Source: Halobacterium salinarum DSM 3754
Lineage (GTDB): Archaea > Halobacteriota > Halobacteria > Halobacteriales > Halobacteriaceae
DNA: 64,000 nt
Reading direction: 5' to 3'
Assembly: GCF_008124605.1 (NCBI RefSeq)
Contig: NZ_VRYN01000002.1
Span: 248,001 to 312,000 of the forward strand
A program made the position numbers and the translations under genes. The notes below the pieces were generated by a model, which had not been told where the DNA came from, searched no databases, and worked only from the letters and a program-made list of their open reading frames with translations. Shown one piece after another: positions 17,746 to 26,601 of the stretch. Every line of letters starts with the position of its first letter. Position 1 is the first letter of the stretch.

Positions 17746-18500
17746 CCGACCTCGCCATCCGCGCAGACGGCCTGACGAAGCGTTACGGCGACGAAGCTGC
17801 GGTCGACGACCTCGACCTCGCCGTGCCCGCGGGCAGCGTCTACGGCTTCCTCGGACCGAACGGTGCCGGGAAGACGACGACAATGCGCCTGCTCACCTCC
17901 CTCACCGATCCCACCGCGGGGACCGCCGAGGTCGCCGGCGTTCCAGTCACCGACCGGGCGGCGCTCACCCCGCGAATCGGTTACCTACCCGCCGATCCAC
18001 CGGTCTTCGACGAGCTGACGGGCTGGGAGCAGCTCCGGCACGTCGCCCGACTCCACGGGCTCGACGACGGCGAGGCGGACACCCGCATCGAGTCGCTGCT
18101 GGAGCGGTTCGACCTGCTCGCGGACGCCGACCGCCGCATCGAGTCGTACTCCACAGGCATGACGAAGAAGGTCGGCGTGGTCGCCGCGATGCTCCACGAC
18201 CCGGACGTCCTGTTCCTCGACGAACCCACGTCGGGGCTGGACCCCCGGGCCGCCCGCACCGTCAGGGACACCGTCGCGGACCTCTCGGCGGGGGACGCGA
18301 CTGTCCTTCTCTCCACGCACGTCCTCCCCGTCGTCGACGAACTCGCGGACACCATCGGCGTCATCGACGACGGCGTCCTCGTCGCCGACGGTGACCCAGA
18401 GAACCTCAAATCGACCGCCCGCGAGGGCAGCGCGGCCGACCTGGAGACCGTCTTCATGGAGGTGACTGCGGATGCCGACGCCCCGCTCCCGGATTCGTGA
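17742..18500 (+). CDS. ABC transporter ATP-binding protein (ABC-2 exporter type)
   Basis: This 252-residue nucleotide-binding subunit has Walker A GPNGAGKTT near residue 39, a Q-loop region at GYLPADPPVFDELTG, the signature variant YSTGMTKKVGV, Walker B VLFLDEPTSGLDP, and the switch histidine at LSTHVLP. The DrrA/CcmA-like sequence suggests export of a drug, lipid or peptide rather than nutrient import. Its 3' end overlaps the permease gene by 29 bases. A Shine-Dalgarno GGAG precedes the ATG, unlike most genes in this window, because translation follows a leader ORF. Confidence 0.95.
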   Translation: MTDLAIRADGLTKRYGDEAAVDDLDLAVPAGSVYGFLGPNGAGKTTTMRLLTSLTDPTAGTAEVAGVPVTDRAALTPRIGYLPADPPVFDELTGWEQLRHVARLHGLDDGEADTRIESLLERFDLLADADRRIESYSTGMTKKVGVVAAMLHDPDVLFLDEPTSGLDPRAARTVRDTVADLSAGDATVLLSTHVLPVVDELADTIGVIDDGVLVADGDPENLKSTAREGSAADLETVFMEVTADADAPLPDS

Positions 18501-20154
18501 AGCCGTCCCCGACGCCGAGGCCGCAGTCGAGTTGGCGCGCGTCGACCTCGTGCGGGGCTACCGGAAGCTGCGCGGCCAGGACTTCTGGCTGCTGTACGGC
18601 GCGCTCTCGGCCGTCGGCTTCGCGCTCATCACGGTGTACGCGTACTCGCTCGGCCACGACACCGGCGTCGCGCTGGCGGCCGGTGAGACGCCGTGGTTCG
18701 CGGCCGGCGGTGCGGCGACCGCCTGGAGCGTCGCCTGGCTGTTCACGGTCGCGATGCTCGTCGTCGAGGCTGTCGGTTCGAACGGCGACCTCGACAACGA
18801 CGGCCACTACCTCACGCTCCGCCCGACCGCCGACATCACCGCCGGGAAGCTCGCGAGCGCCGCTGTCAAGCTCGCCGGGTTCATGCTCTTCCCGGCACTC
18901 GGGCTGGCCCTCGGGCTGAGCCTGGGACTGGGAACGCCGGTCCCCGTCCTCGGCGTCGTCGCCGCGGCGACAGTCACCGTCACGTCGGCGGCAGCCACCG
19001 GCTACCCCGTCGGCTTCCTGCTGAAGGGCGTCGTCCGCCGGTCGAACGTCCTCACGCAACTGAAGCCGGTGCTCGGAGTGGGTATCGGCCTCGGGTACTT
19101 CGCTGTGATGCTCACCGGGGAGTTCACGACCGCCATCGACGCCCTGCGACCCGTGCTCCGCGCGCCCCCGCTCTGCTGGCTCGGCGACCTCTCGCTGGCG
19201 ACAACGCCCGGCGTGACTCCCGGCGCCACCGGTGTCGCTGGGGCGCTCGCCCTCGGTGTCGTCGTCGCAGGCGCGGGCGTCCTTCTCGCGGTGCCGGCCG
19301 CCCGGTACGCCTGGCGCGCCGACGGGATGGCGTCGACCGAGAGTGACGGCGAACCCACGACTGCGCCCGACCACGCGGTCGACAGACTGCTCGGCGTGCT
19401 GACGCGCGCGCCTGCGACCCACGGCGTCGCGAGCACGGCACTGTTGCAGATCTACCGGTCGCCGCTCCGGCTGGTTTTCGTCGCCTTCCCGTTGGTAGGG
19501 GCGATCCCGGTCGGCGAGCAGGTCCTCGCCGGCGGCACCGTGCCGCGGTACGCGCCCTGGCTGGCCGTCTGGTATGGTGCGTGGGCGGGCGGCGCGGCGC
19601 TCCCCCTCAACCCCCTCGGGAATCAGGGCAAGTCGCTGCCGTCGCTGCTGACGGCGCGCGCCGGCGGCCGGCACGTCGTCCGCGGCTACGTCGCGGCGAC
19701 CGGCGTTGTCGCTGTCCCTGTCAGCGGGGCTGTGGCCGGCCTGCTCGCCGGCGCCGCAGGCTACTCGTTGGGCGGCGTACTGGGCGTCGTGGTCGCAGCC
19801 GGCAGCGCTGTGCTGGCCGCATCCGTGCTCGCAGCCGGGGTCGGCAGCGTCTTTCCCCGCTTCGAGGGCGTCGACCTCGCCGGGTCCCGCCGCGCCGTGC
19901 CACCCAGCAAGGTCGCGTACGGCGTGTTCTCCGCGACACTCACGGCGGCCGTCGTCGCGGCCACCGTCGTCCGGAGCGAGGTCCTCCACGATGCAGTCAC
20001 CGTGCTCGTCTCGCGGACGCTGCCGTTTGGTTGGCGTGTGAGCGCGGGCACCGTCGAAACGGGGGCCTTCGTCGCGCTGGCGGCGGTCGCTGTTGCGCTT
20101 CCGGTGGCCTACCGGGTGGCAGTGGCCCGGCTCGGGGGCTACCGGCTGGCCTGA
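18472..20154 (+). CDS. ABC-2 exporter permease, large haloarchaeal form
   Basis: This 560-residue polytopic membrane protein has about 12 predicted membrane segments. An amphipathic N-terminal part (AAVELARVDLVRGYRKLRGQDF) resembles the start of ABC-2 permeases, and a polar insert near 285-310 (ESDGEPTTAPDHAV) divides it into two halves of about six helices. Overlap with the ATPase gene by 29 bases indicates one operon and one complex. The substrate is unknown. Its twofold organisation suggests that one chain may supply both permease halves. Confidence 0.88.
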   Translation: MPTPRSRIREAVPDAEAAVELARVDLVRGYRKLRGQDFWLLYGALSAVGFALITVYAYSLGHDTGVALAAGETPWFAAGGAATAWSVAWLFTVAMLVVEAVGSNGDLDNDGHYLTLRPTADITAGKLASAAVKLAGFMLFPALGLALGLSLGLGTPVPVLGVVAAATVTVTSAAATGYPVGFLLKGVVRRSNVLTQLKPVLGVGIGLGYFAVMLTGEFTTAIDALRPVLRAPPLCWLGDLSLATTPGVTPGATGVAGALALGVVVAGAGVLLAVPAARYAWRADGMASTESDGEPTTAPDHAVDRLLGVLTRAPATHGVASTALLQIYRSPLRLVFVAFPLVGAIPVGEQVLAGGTVPRYAPWLAVWYGAWAGGAALPLNPLGNQGKSLPSLLTARAGGRHVVRGYVAATGVVAVPVSGAVAGLLAGAAGYSLGGVLGVVVAAGSAVLAASVLAAGVGSVFPRFEGVDLAGSRRAVPPSKVAYGVFSATLTAAVVAATVVRSEVLHDAVTVLVSRTLPFGWRVSAGTVETGAFVALAAVAVALPVAYRVAVARLGGYRLA

Positions 20155-20222
20155 CCGAGCGCGCACGAGCCGGTGTCGGGGAGTCTCACCCCTTTGCGGG
20201 CGTCAGGAACGTTCCCGCGTGT

Positions 20223-20252
20223 TTTTAGTCCCCGGCGTGGTTCAGAGTGAAC
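20223..20252 (+). promoter_or_regulatory. Candidate promoter and palindrome before the 20348 reductase gene
   Basis: A TTTTAG box at 20223-20228 would place a start near 20250. Directly over that point is the perfect palindrome GTTCA-GAG-TGAAC (20240-20252), and another GTTCA occurs at 20303. No TATA-like box lies 27 bp before the ATG, so this gene probably has a leader of about 100 bases. A regulator binding the palindrome would sit on the start site. No binding protein can be named. Confidence 0.35.
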
Positions 20253-20347
20253 AACTAGCCGTGCGCGGGCCGGTGGTCGTGACTGGCTGCTGACAGCACC
20301 CGGTTCAGGGCGACTGACTCGCGTCACCCTTCAGCGTGATCGACCCT

Positions 20348-21580
20348 ATGTCAGACAAGCACGACGTTATTGTCGCCGGTGCCGGCCCAGCAGGAGCACA
20401 GTGCGCGCGCGACCTCGCGGAGCGGGGCTACGACGTGGTCGTCCTCGAAGCCGAACCCGAGGACGAGTTCCCCCGCCAGTCGAACAAGTCCACTGCGGGC
20501 ACGTTCGCGTCCATGATGGGCGCGTTCGGCGTGCCCGACGACGTGGTCATGCAGTACACCGACGACGTTGTGTTGGAATCCCCCCACGAGTATTTCGTCC
20601 AGGATCAGCCCGGCGCGGTCCTGGAGTTCGCGGAGTTCAAACAGTGGCTGGTCGCCGCCGGCGAACAACAGGGTGCCGAGTACCGGTTCGAGGCGCGCGT
20701 GAACAACCCGATCACGGAAGGCGGGGAGATTGTCGGCGTGAAGTACGACGGCGACGAGGAGGTGTACGGCGACATCATCATCGACGCCACCGGGCCGGCG
20801 GCGCCGCTTGCGAAGAAACTCGGCGTGACGGACCTCCGGCGCAGCAATCAGGCCATCGGCATCGAGTGGGAGATGGAGAACGTCGCCGTCGACCACGAGG
20901 GGTACGCCGACCTGAGCGACGCGATGATGCTGCGCCTGGATCACGACCTCGCGCCCGGCGGCTACTCGTGGATCTTCCACACGGGCGCTGACACCGCAAA
21001 AGTCGGCATCTGTTACATCCAGAACGAGAGCTACCAGCGGTTCGGTGACGCCTCGAAGAGCATCGACGACCACCTCGACTACTGGATGGAGACCGATCCG
21101 CGCCTCGCCGACGCCACGAAACTGGCGGGCAAACAGCACCGCGGGTCGGCGCACATCCAGTTGCCGGCGAACTTCTCGACGGACAACTTCATGGCCATCG
21201 GGGACACCGTGCCGACGGTCGACCCGCTGTGGGGGGAGGGGATCCACAAGTGCATGGAGTCGGCGCGCGCGGCCGCGATCACCGCCGACCGGTGTTTCAT
21301 GGGCGACGACCGCGATACGTCCGCGGACGCGCTGTCGATCTACGACGACCTCTGGCACAAGCGTGTCGCGCCGAACGCGCGGATGCGGCTGACCATGACC
21401 CAGCTGCTGTATCTCGCGTCCAACGAGCGCTACGACCGCCTCATGAGCGACCTGCAGACGGCCGACGTCGGGACGCTGTCCGGCGCGAACGAGGGCGGGC
21501 TGCGGTCGCTGCTCGAGTTCGTGCACACCGAAGACGTCCCCCTGCTCGCGCGGTTCGCCCGCGACCGGCTGCGCGCGTGA
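20348..21580 (+). CDS. Geranylgeranyl reductase family flavoprotein (digeranylgeranylglycerophospholipid reductase-like)
   Basis: This 410-residue FAD-dependent oxidoreductase belongs to the geranylgeranyl reductase family, whose archaeal members saturate the isoprenoid chains of membrane lipids. It has an N-terminal Rossmann dinucleotide motif VIVAGAGPAGAQCARDLAERGYDVVVLE, an internal GDTVPTVDPLWGEGIHKCMESARAA (the second FAD motif, GD..x..P..GxGI), and IIIDATGPAAP. Its similarity to the other family member at 42475 is distant. The exact substrate is uncertain; quinone or carotenoid side chains are alternatives. ATG 20348 is preferred over GTG 20336, which would add four residues. Confidence 0.87.
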   Translation: MSDKHDVIVAGAGPAGAQCARDLAERGYDVVVLEAEPEDEFPRQSNKSTAGTFASMMGAFGVPDDVVMQYTDDVVLESPHEYFVQDQPGAVLEFAEFKQWLVAAGEQQGAEYRFEARVNNPITEGGEIVGVKYDGDEEVYGDIIIDATGPAAPLAKKLGVTDLRRSNQAIGIEWEMENVAVDHEGYADLSDAMMLRLDHDLAPGGYSWIFHTGADTAKVGICYIQNESYQRFGDASKSIDDHLDYWMETDPRLADATKLAGKQHRGSAHIQLPANFSTDNFMAIGDTVPTVDPLWGEGIHKCMESARAAAITADRCFMGDDRDTSADALSIYDDLWHKRVAPNARMRLTMTQLLYLASNERYDRLMSDLQTADVGTLSGANEGGLRSLLEFVHTEDVPLLARFARDRLRA

Positions 21581-21637
21581 GGACACGCCGGCGTTCTCGC
21601 CGCATCCACAACCGCTAACCACCTACCCGTTGTTGCT

Positions 21638-22471
21638 ATGCGTATGGCACAGGACACACAGCAGCGCGCGGCGGTCGTCGAGGAGATGCCCGAGTTCGGA
21701 CTGGGAACCTGGGAGAACGAGGATCCCAGTGCGTGCGCGGACAGCGTACGAACCGCCCTCGAAATGGGGTATCGGCACATCGACACGGCACAGATCTACG
21801 AGAACGAGGACGCCGTCGGCGACGGCATCGCGGCCGCCGACGTCGACCGCGAGGACGTCTTCCTCGCGACGAAGGTGTGGACGAGCGAGCTCGGTGACGG
21901 CGACGTTGCGCCCGCGACCGAACAGAGCCTGGAGAAGCTCGGCGTCGACTACGTCGACCTCCTGTACGTGCACTGGCCGGCAAACCAGTACGATGCCACG
22001 GAGACGCTGGCTGCGCTGGCCGACCTGCAGGCCGACGGCGTGACCGAGCGCATCGGCGTGAGCAACTTCGAGCCCCGGCACCTCGACGAAGCCGAAGACG
22101 TCCTGGGCGAGTTGCCGTTCGCCAACCAGGTGGAGTTCCACCCGCTCCTCCAACAGGAGGAGCTGCGCGAGTACGCCGACGGCGAGGACATCGAGCTGGT
22201 GGCGTACTCGCCGCTGGCCCGCGGTGAGGTCTTCGACGTGCCCGAGATCCAGGCCGTCGCGGAGAAGCACGGCGTCAGCGAGGCGCAGGTGAGCCTGGCG
22301 TGGGTGCGCCGGAAGGGCGTCACCGCCATCCCGAAGGCGACCGGCGAGGACCACATCGCCGACAACTGGGCGAGCCTCGATCTCGAACTCGACGACGAGG
22401 ACGTCGCGAAGATCGACGGCATCGACCGCCGCGAGCGACAGGTCGACCCGGAGTTCGGGCCCTGGAACTGA
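21638..22471 (+). CDS. Aldo/keto reductase
   Basis: This 277-residue NADPH-dependent reductase of the AKR superfamily is a TIM barrel. The catalytic tetrad can be read as Asp in GYRHIDTAQIYENE (D and Y), Lys in LATKVW, and His in LLYVHWPAN. Cofactor-binding features are IGVSNFE, NQVEFHPLLQQ, and KGVTAIPKATGEDHI near the C-terminus (K-A-T of the phosphate-binding site). The best relatives would be 2,5-diketo-gluconate reductase-like enzymes, but the substrate is open. The start could be ATG 21638 or 21644. It stands alone between two operons. Confidence 0.92.
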   Translation: MRMAQDTQQRAAVVEEMPEFGLGTWENEDPSACADSVRTALEMGYRHIDTAQIYENEDAVGDGIAAADVDREDVFLATKVWTSELGDGDVAPATEQSLEKLGVDYVDLLYVHWPANQYDATETLAALADLQADGVTERIGVSNFEPRHLDEAEDVLGELPFANQVEFHPLLQQEELREYADGEDIELVAYSPLARGEVFDVPEIQAVAEKHGVSEAQVSLAWVRRKGVTAIPKATGEDHIADNWASLDLELDDEDVAKIDGIDRRERQVDPEFGPWN

Positions 22472-22555
22472 GCCGACCGTAGCGCCGACCCACCACACGC
22501 AGTATTTCTCGACGAGTCCCCGAATCGAACCGACACCGCAGCCCCACGAGCCGCG

Positions 22556-22590
22556 ACTTTGCGCTGCAAAGTGAGTTTGTAGTGCAAAGT
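22556..22590. promoter_or_regulatory. Inverted repeat ACTTTGC-N3-GCAAAGT with an extra GCAAAGT, at the second ABC operon promoter
   Basis: ACTTTGC (22556-22562) and GCAAAGT (22566-22572) make a perfect 7-bp inverted repeat with a 3-base spacer. A third copy, GCAAAGT, lies at 22584-22590, 18 bp further on, adjoining the TATA-like TTATTTG (22590-22596) that sits about 27 bp before ATG 22620. The layout is that of a repressor operator covering the BRE/TATA. The winged-helix protein encoded by the last gene of the operon (24970) is the obvious candidate to bind it. Confidence 0.55.
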
Positions 22591-22619
22591 TATTTGTCAG
22601 TCGGTGTCAGTGACGTAGT

Positions 22620-23471
22620 ATGAGCATCGAGACACGTGGCGGCCCGCCCCTGGGCCGGCTCCTCGAACAGACCACGGCGTTCGCCGTGCGAACCCTCCAG
22701 ACGCTCCGCCGGAACAGCGCTGTCGCCTTCTGGGCGGTGGCGTTCCCCGCGATGTTCTACCTGCTGTCCGTGTCCCTTTTCATCGACACCGGAGGGATGC
22801 CGGCCGAGGTCGTGAGCGCGGTCAAAGCCACGCACGCCGTCTCGTACGGGGCCTTCGCGGCCCTCACCGTGTTCCTGAGCACGTTCTCCCAGTCGCTCGT
22901 CGCGGACGTCGAACGCGGCCGATACCGCCAGTTCCGAGCACTCCCCGTGTCGCCGGCAGCGGACTTCCTCGGGCGGTTCGCGGCCGCCTACCTGTTCGCC
23001 GTCGCCGCCGTCCTCGCTGTGCTGGGCGTCGGTGCCGCCACGGGGGCGGCGTTCACGCTCCGGTCGGCCGCCTCGATCCCCGTGGCCCTGCTCGGGCTGC
23101 TGGCGCTCGGCCTGTTCGCCGCCAGCATCGCCGTCGTCCTCGTCGCCGTCGTCCCGGACGCGAAGTTCGCGAGCATCGTCGCCGTCAGCGTCGTCATGCT
23201 CGCCTTCTTCCTCACCGGCTACAACGGCATCCAGCCCGGGATGCTCGCCGGCGCTGCCGACTTCGTGAACGTCGTCCCGAACGCGCTGGCCACCCGGCTG
23301 GCCGTCCACCACCTCGTCGCCGCCGGCGGGTGGACGCAAGCCGGACTGGCACCGCCCGGCGCGCCGACGAGCACGGGTCACGTCGCGCTGCTCGCCGGCT
23401 ACGCGGTGGCCGGACTCACGCTCGCCGTCGCCGCCACCCGCCGCTCGCTCTACGGGGGTGCGGTCCGGTGA
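22620..23471 (+). CDS. ABC-2 type transporter permease
   Basis: This 283-residue membrane protein has about six transmembrane helices. After an N-terminal cytoplasmic helix (RTLQTLRRNSAVAFWAVAFPAMFYLL) come FLSTFSQSLVADVERGRYRQFRALPVSP, the conserved cytoplasmic loop of ABC-2 permeases before the third helix, and four further hydrophobic segments. This is the DrrB/NodJ-like exporter type. It is the first gene of a four-gene operon with an ATPase, a second membrane protein and a winged-helix regulator. ATG 22620 sits 27 bp after a TATA-like box, so it is probably leaderless. Confidence 0.9.
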   Translation: MSIETRGGPPLGRLLEQTTAFAVRTLQTLRRNSAVAFWAVAFPAMFYLLSVSLFIDTGGMPAEVVSAVKATHAVSYGAFAALTVFLSTFSQSLVADVERGRYRQFRALPVSPAADFLGRFAAAYLFAVAAVLAVLGVGAATGAAFTLRSAASIPVALLGLLALGLFAASIAVVLVAVVPDAKFASIVAVSVVMLAFFLTGYNGIQPGMLAGAADFVNVVPNALATRLAVHHLVAAGGWTQAGLAPPGAPTSTGHVALLAGYAVAGLTLAVAATRRSLYGGAVR

Positions 23472-24358
23472 GCGTCGACCGGCCAGCCGTCGAGGCGCGG
23501 AACGTCCACAAGGCCTACGGCGAGGACGGCGTCCTCGACGGCATCGACCTCACCGTCGCTGAGAACGAAGTGCTGCTGTTGATGGGGCCCAACGGCACCG
23601 GGAAGACGGTGTTGCTGTCGTGTCTCGCCGGTGGCACCGAGCCGTCGGAGGGCTCCGTGTCGGTGTTCGGGACGCCCGTCAGCGAAGACGGCGGCCGGAG
23701 CCTCTCGCTGCTGCTGCAGGGCGGCGCGAGCGTCGACACGCTCTCTGGCCGCGAGACGGCCGCGTTCTACTCCCGGCTTCACCCCGAGTTCACGGACCGC
23801 TGGCGGACGTACGTCGACGACCTCGGTATCGACGGCGACCTCGACAAACGCATCAAGTACTACTCGGAGGGCATGAAACGCAAGCTCGAACTCTCGCTGG
23901 CGCTGTCCGTCGACGCGCCGCTGTACCTCCTCGACGAACCGACGGCGGGCGTCGACCTCTCGATGGTGCAGTCGTTTCACCGCGTCATCCGCGACCGCGT
24001 CGCGGACGGCGGGACCGTCGTCGCCACGAGCCACCGGCCCGTCGACGCCGACCTCGCCGACCGCGTCGCGTTCGTGAACGGCGGCGGCGTGCTCGCCGTC
24101 GACACCCCCGAGGCGCTGTTGGACGGCGTCCCGACCGTCGTGCGAGTGGTCGGCCAGGCCACCGCCGGCGACGCCCTCGCCCCGCACGTCGTCGGCGACC
24201 CGTTCTACCACGGCGACGAACGCCGCGGATTCCTCCGCGAGCACGCGACTCTCGCGGACATCCGCGAGCACGCCGGCGACGCCACCGTCGAGACCGTGGA
24301 GCCGAGCTACACCGACGCGTTCAACTACTACGTCCACGCAGCCGCCGACAATGAGTGA
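23468..24358 (+). CDS. ABC transporter ATP-binding protein
   Basis: This 296-residue nucleotide-binding subunit starts at GTG 23468, which overlaps the permease stop as GTGA. Walker A is GPNGTGKTV, the signature is YSEGMKRKLELSLAL, Walker B is LYLLDEPTAGVD, and the switch histidine lies in VVATSHRPVD. An unusual stretch LLLQGGASVD stands at the Q-loop. A C-terminal extension of about 80 residues (GQATAGDALAPHVVGDP onward to the YVHAAADNE end) resembles substrate- or permease-contacting domains of exporter ATPases. It must pair with the permease at 22620. Confidence 0.93.
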   Translation: MSVDRPAVEARNVHKAYGEDGVLDGIDLTVAENEVLLLMGPNGTGKTVLLSCLAGGTEPSEGSVSVFGTPVSEDGGRSLSLLLQGGASVDTLSGRETAAFYSRLHPEFTDRWRTYVDDLGIDGDLDKRIKYYSEGMKRKLELSLALSVDAPLYLLDEPTAGVDLSMVQSFHRVIRDRVADGGTVVATSHRPVDADLADRVAFVNGGGVLAVDTPEALLDGVPTVVRVVGQATAGDALAPHVVGDPFYHGDERRGFLREHATLADIREHAGDATVETVEPSYTDAFNYYVHAAADNE

Positions 24359-24968
24359 GGACGTCGACCCCCAGGCACTCCAGCAGGACCTCGACCGCAT
24401 CAAGGACGCGATGGGGATCGCCGAGCGCTACGAGAGCGCACCCGAACAGTGGCTGCTGTTCAGCGTCCTCGTGGCGGCCGGGAGCGCCGTCTCACAGGTC
24501 CTCCTCTTCGCGCGGGCAGCCGGGTTCTGGTACCCCGTCGTCTGGGTCGGGCTGTTCGGTGCCGGCTCCCTCGTGCTCTCCCGGCGGTACGACTACGCCT
24601 TCGGGCCGGGCCACAGCGAGCCGAACGTCGGCTTCCAGGTTCTCGTCGTCTACTTCGGGTCGTTCGCCGCGCTGTCCGCCGTCGACCCGTTCCTCCCGGA
24701 GCTCGGCTACCTGGCGGACAAGGCGCTCGCGCTCGGACTCGTCGCCGTGATGCTCGGGCTCGGCTACCTCGTCGCCGGCGAGACGCTGAAGGCCTACCGC
24801 ATCCGCGCACGGGACCGCTACGTGCTACACGGGGGTGGCCTCCTCCTGGTCGCCCTGGGCGTCGCCATCCCGACCGTCGACGTCCTGCACACGTGGAGCT
24901 ACGCCGCCTTCGGCGCATCGTACGTTGTTTACGCCGCAGCCTCCTACCTCGTGTTGACCCGAACGTAG
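24351..24968 (+). CDS. Polytopic membrane protein of the ABC exporter operon
   Basis: This 205-residue protein begins with a charged cytoplasmic helix (MSEDVDPQALQQDLDRIKDAMGIAERYESAPEQ) followed by about six hydrophobic segments. No family is recognised. It overlaps the ATPase gene by eight bases and is followed one base later by the regulator gene, so it belongs to the same transcript. It could be an accessory permease or an immunity-type partner. The polar loop SRRYDYAFGPGHSEPN is conserved-looking but of unknown meaning. Confidence 0.8.
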   Translation: MSEDVDPQALQQDLDRIKDAMGIAERYESAPEQWLLFSVLVAAGSAVSQVLLFARAAGFWYPVVWVGLFGAGSLVLSRRYDYAFGPGHSEPNVGFQVLVVYFGSFAALSAVDPFLPELGYLADKALALGLVAVMLGLGYLVAGETLKAYRIRARDRYVLHGGGLLLVALGVAIPTVDVLHTWSYAAFGASYVVYAAASYLVLTRT

Positions 24969-24969
24969 G

Positions 24970-25254
24970 ATGGACCTCGACAAGCTCGTCCACCAGCCGA
25001 CCCGGCTCGAACTGTTCGCGTACCTCTACCGGCACGGCGAGTCCAGTTTCGGCGACCTCACCGACGAGCTGGACCTGACGGAGGGGAACCTCTCCAGTCA
25101 CCTCCAGCGCATGGAGGACGCCGACGCCGTCGAGGTCCGCAAGGAGTTCGTGGACAAGCGACCGCACACGACGGCGGTGCTCACCGAGGACGGCGAGGCG
25201 ATGTTCGAGGACCACGTCCAGACGCTGCAGGGACTCATCGACGGCCTGGAATAA
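24970..25254 (+). CDS. Winged-helix transcriptional regulator (ArsR/MarR-like, HTH_27 type)
   Basis: This 94-residue single-domain DNA-binding protein has helix 1 LVHQPTRLELFAYLYRHG, the recognition part FGDLTDELDLTEGNLSSHLQRMEDADAVEVRKEFVDKRPHTTAVLTEDGE, and the final dimerisation helix LQGLIDGLE. The winged-helix wing contains KRPHT. It is the last gene of the exporter operon, one base after the preceding stop, and likely regulates that operon through the ACTTTGC/GCAAAGT repeats at 22556-22590. The ligand is unknown. Confidence 0.9.
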   Translation: MDLDKLVHQPTRLELFAYLYRHGESSFGDLTDELDLTEGNLSSHLQRMEDADAVEVRKEFVDKRPHTTAVLTEDGEAMFEDHVQTLQGLIDGLE

Positions 25255-25290
25255 CGGACCACGAGGCGTTCGACGGGCTGTCCGAACCGC

Positions 25291-26601
25291 CTACGGTTCG
25301 AGGCGGTCGGGATCCCGCGGGAAGAGGATCGCTTCCTTGATGTTGTCGAGGCCGGCGAGCTGCTGGATGAGCCGGTCGATGCCCAGCCCGTAGCCGCCGT
25401 GGGGCGGGACGCCGTAGCGGAACGCGTCGAGGTAGAACTCGAAGTTCTCCGGCTCGACGCCCTGCTCGCGCATCTTCGCCGTCAGGCGCTCGATGTCGTG
25501 TTCACGCTGCCCGCCGGAGGACAGCTCCTGGCCGCGGTACAGCAGGTCGAACTTCCGGGAGGCGACGTCGTCGCCGTCGACGTCCTGGCGATAGTAGAAC
25601 TTCTCGTCCGGGTAGCCGACGACGAACACGGCGGGGTGGCCCTGCTCCTCGAAGTACTCCCCGAGCAGGCGCTCGCCTTTCGTGTCGAGGTCGTTGTCGT
25701 CCTCGGGGACGTGGTCGTACTCGTCGGCGAGGATCTCGCGGGCTTCCTCGAACGTGATGCGCGGGAAGTCCGCCTCGGGGACCGAGAGGTCCGAGCCGAG
25801 TTCGTCGAGTTCGCGCTGGGCGTGCTCGACGACGTGCCGGATGGTGTGGCGCAGGGACTCCTCCTGGACGTCCATCACGTCGTGGTGGTCCTCGACGTAG
25901 CCGAGCTCCACGTCGAACATGGCGATCTCGGAGACGTGCCGGGAGGTCCCGAAGTCCTCGGCGCGGAACGCGTGGCCGACCTCGAACAGTCGGTCGACGC
26001 CCGAGGCGACGAGGATCTGCTTGTAGAGCTGTGGGCTCTGGGAGAGATAGGCCTCCTTGTCGTAGTAGACGACCGGGAAGAGGTCCGCGCCGCCCTCAGC
26101 GCCCGCCGTCGAGAGTTCGGGTGTGTCGACCTCCTCGAAGCGGTTGTCGTAGAACCAGTCGGTCATCGCGCCCATCGCCTTCGAGCGCAGGGAGAACACC
26201 GCCTTCGTCGAGGGCTTGCGCACGTCGAGGTGGCGCTCGTCCAGCCGCGTCGAGAGGTCGGCGTCGACGTCCTTCGAGATCTCGATGGACGGCACGTCGG
26301 TGGCTTCGCTGACGACGGTGAGCTCGGTGGGCGCGAGTTCGACGCCACCAGGGGCCTGGTCGCTGGCCTCAAGCGTGCCGGTGACCTGCACCACGTCCTC
26401 GCTGGAGAGGCCTTCGGCCGTCTCGAAGAGGTCGGGGGTGTCGTCTTCTTTCGCGACGACCTGCAGGCGGCCGGTGGCGTCCCGCACGATGACGAAGAGG
26501 ATGCCGCCGAGGTCGCGGAGTTCGTGGACGTGGCCGGCGATGGTGGTGTCTTCGCCGTCGTCGTCGGGCGTTACGTCTTCGATGTAGGTTCGTTCGAGCA
26601 T
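25291..26601 (-). CDS. aspS: Aspartyl-tRNA synthetase (archaeal type)
   Basis: This 436-residue class II synthetase charges tRNA-Asp. An N-terminal OB-fold anticodon-binding domain (about 1-105, [28 protein letters not shown]) is followed by the catalytic domain with motif 1 near [16 protein letters not shown], motif 2 [21 protein letters not shown] and motif 3 [29 protein letters not shown]. The length and the lack of the bacterial insertion fit the archaeal class. Haloarchaea make Asn-tRNA by amidation, so this enzyme may also charge tRNA-Asn; that is from general knowledge. ATG 26601 gives the [10 protein letters not shown] start; 27 further in-frame codons lie upstream. Confidence 0.95.
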
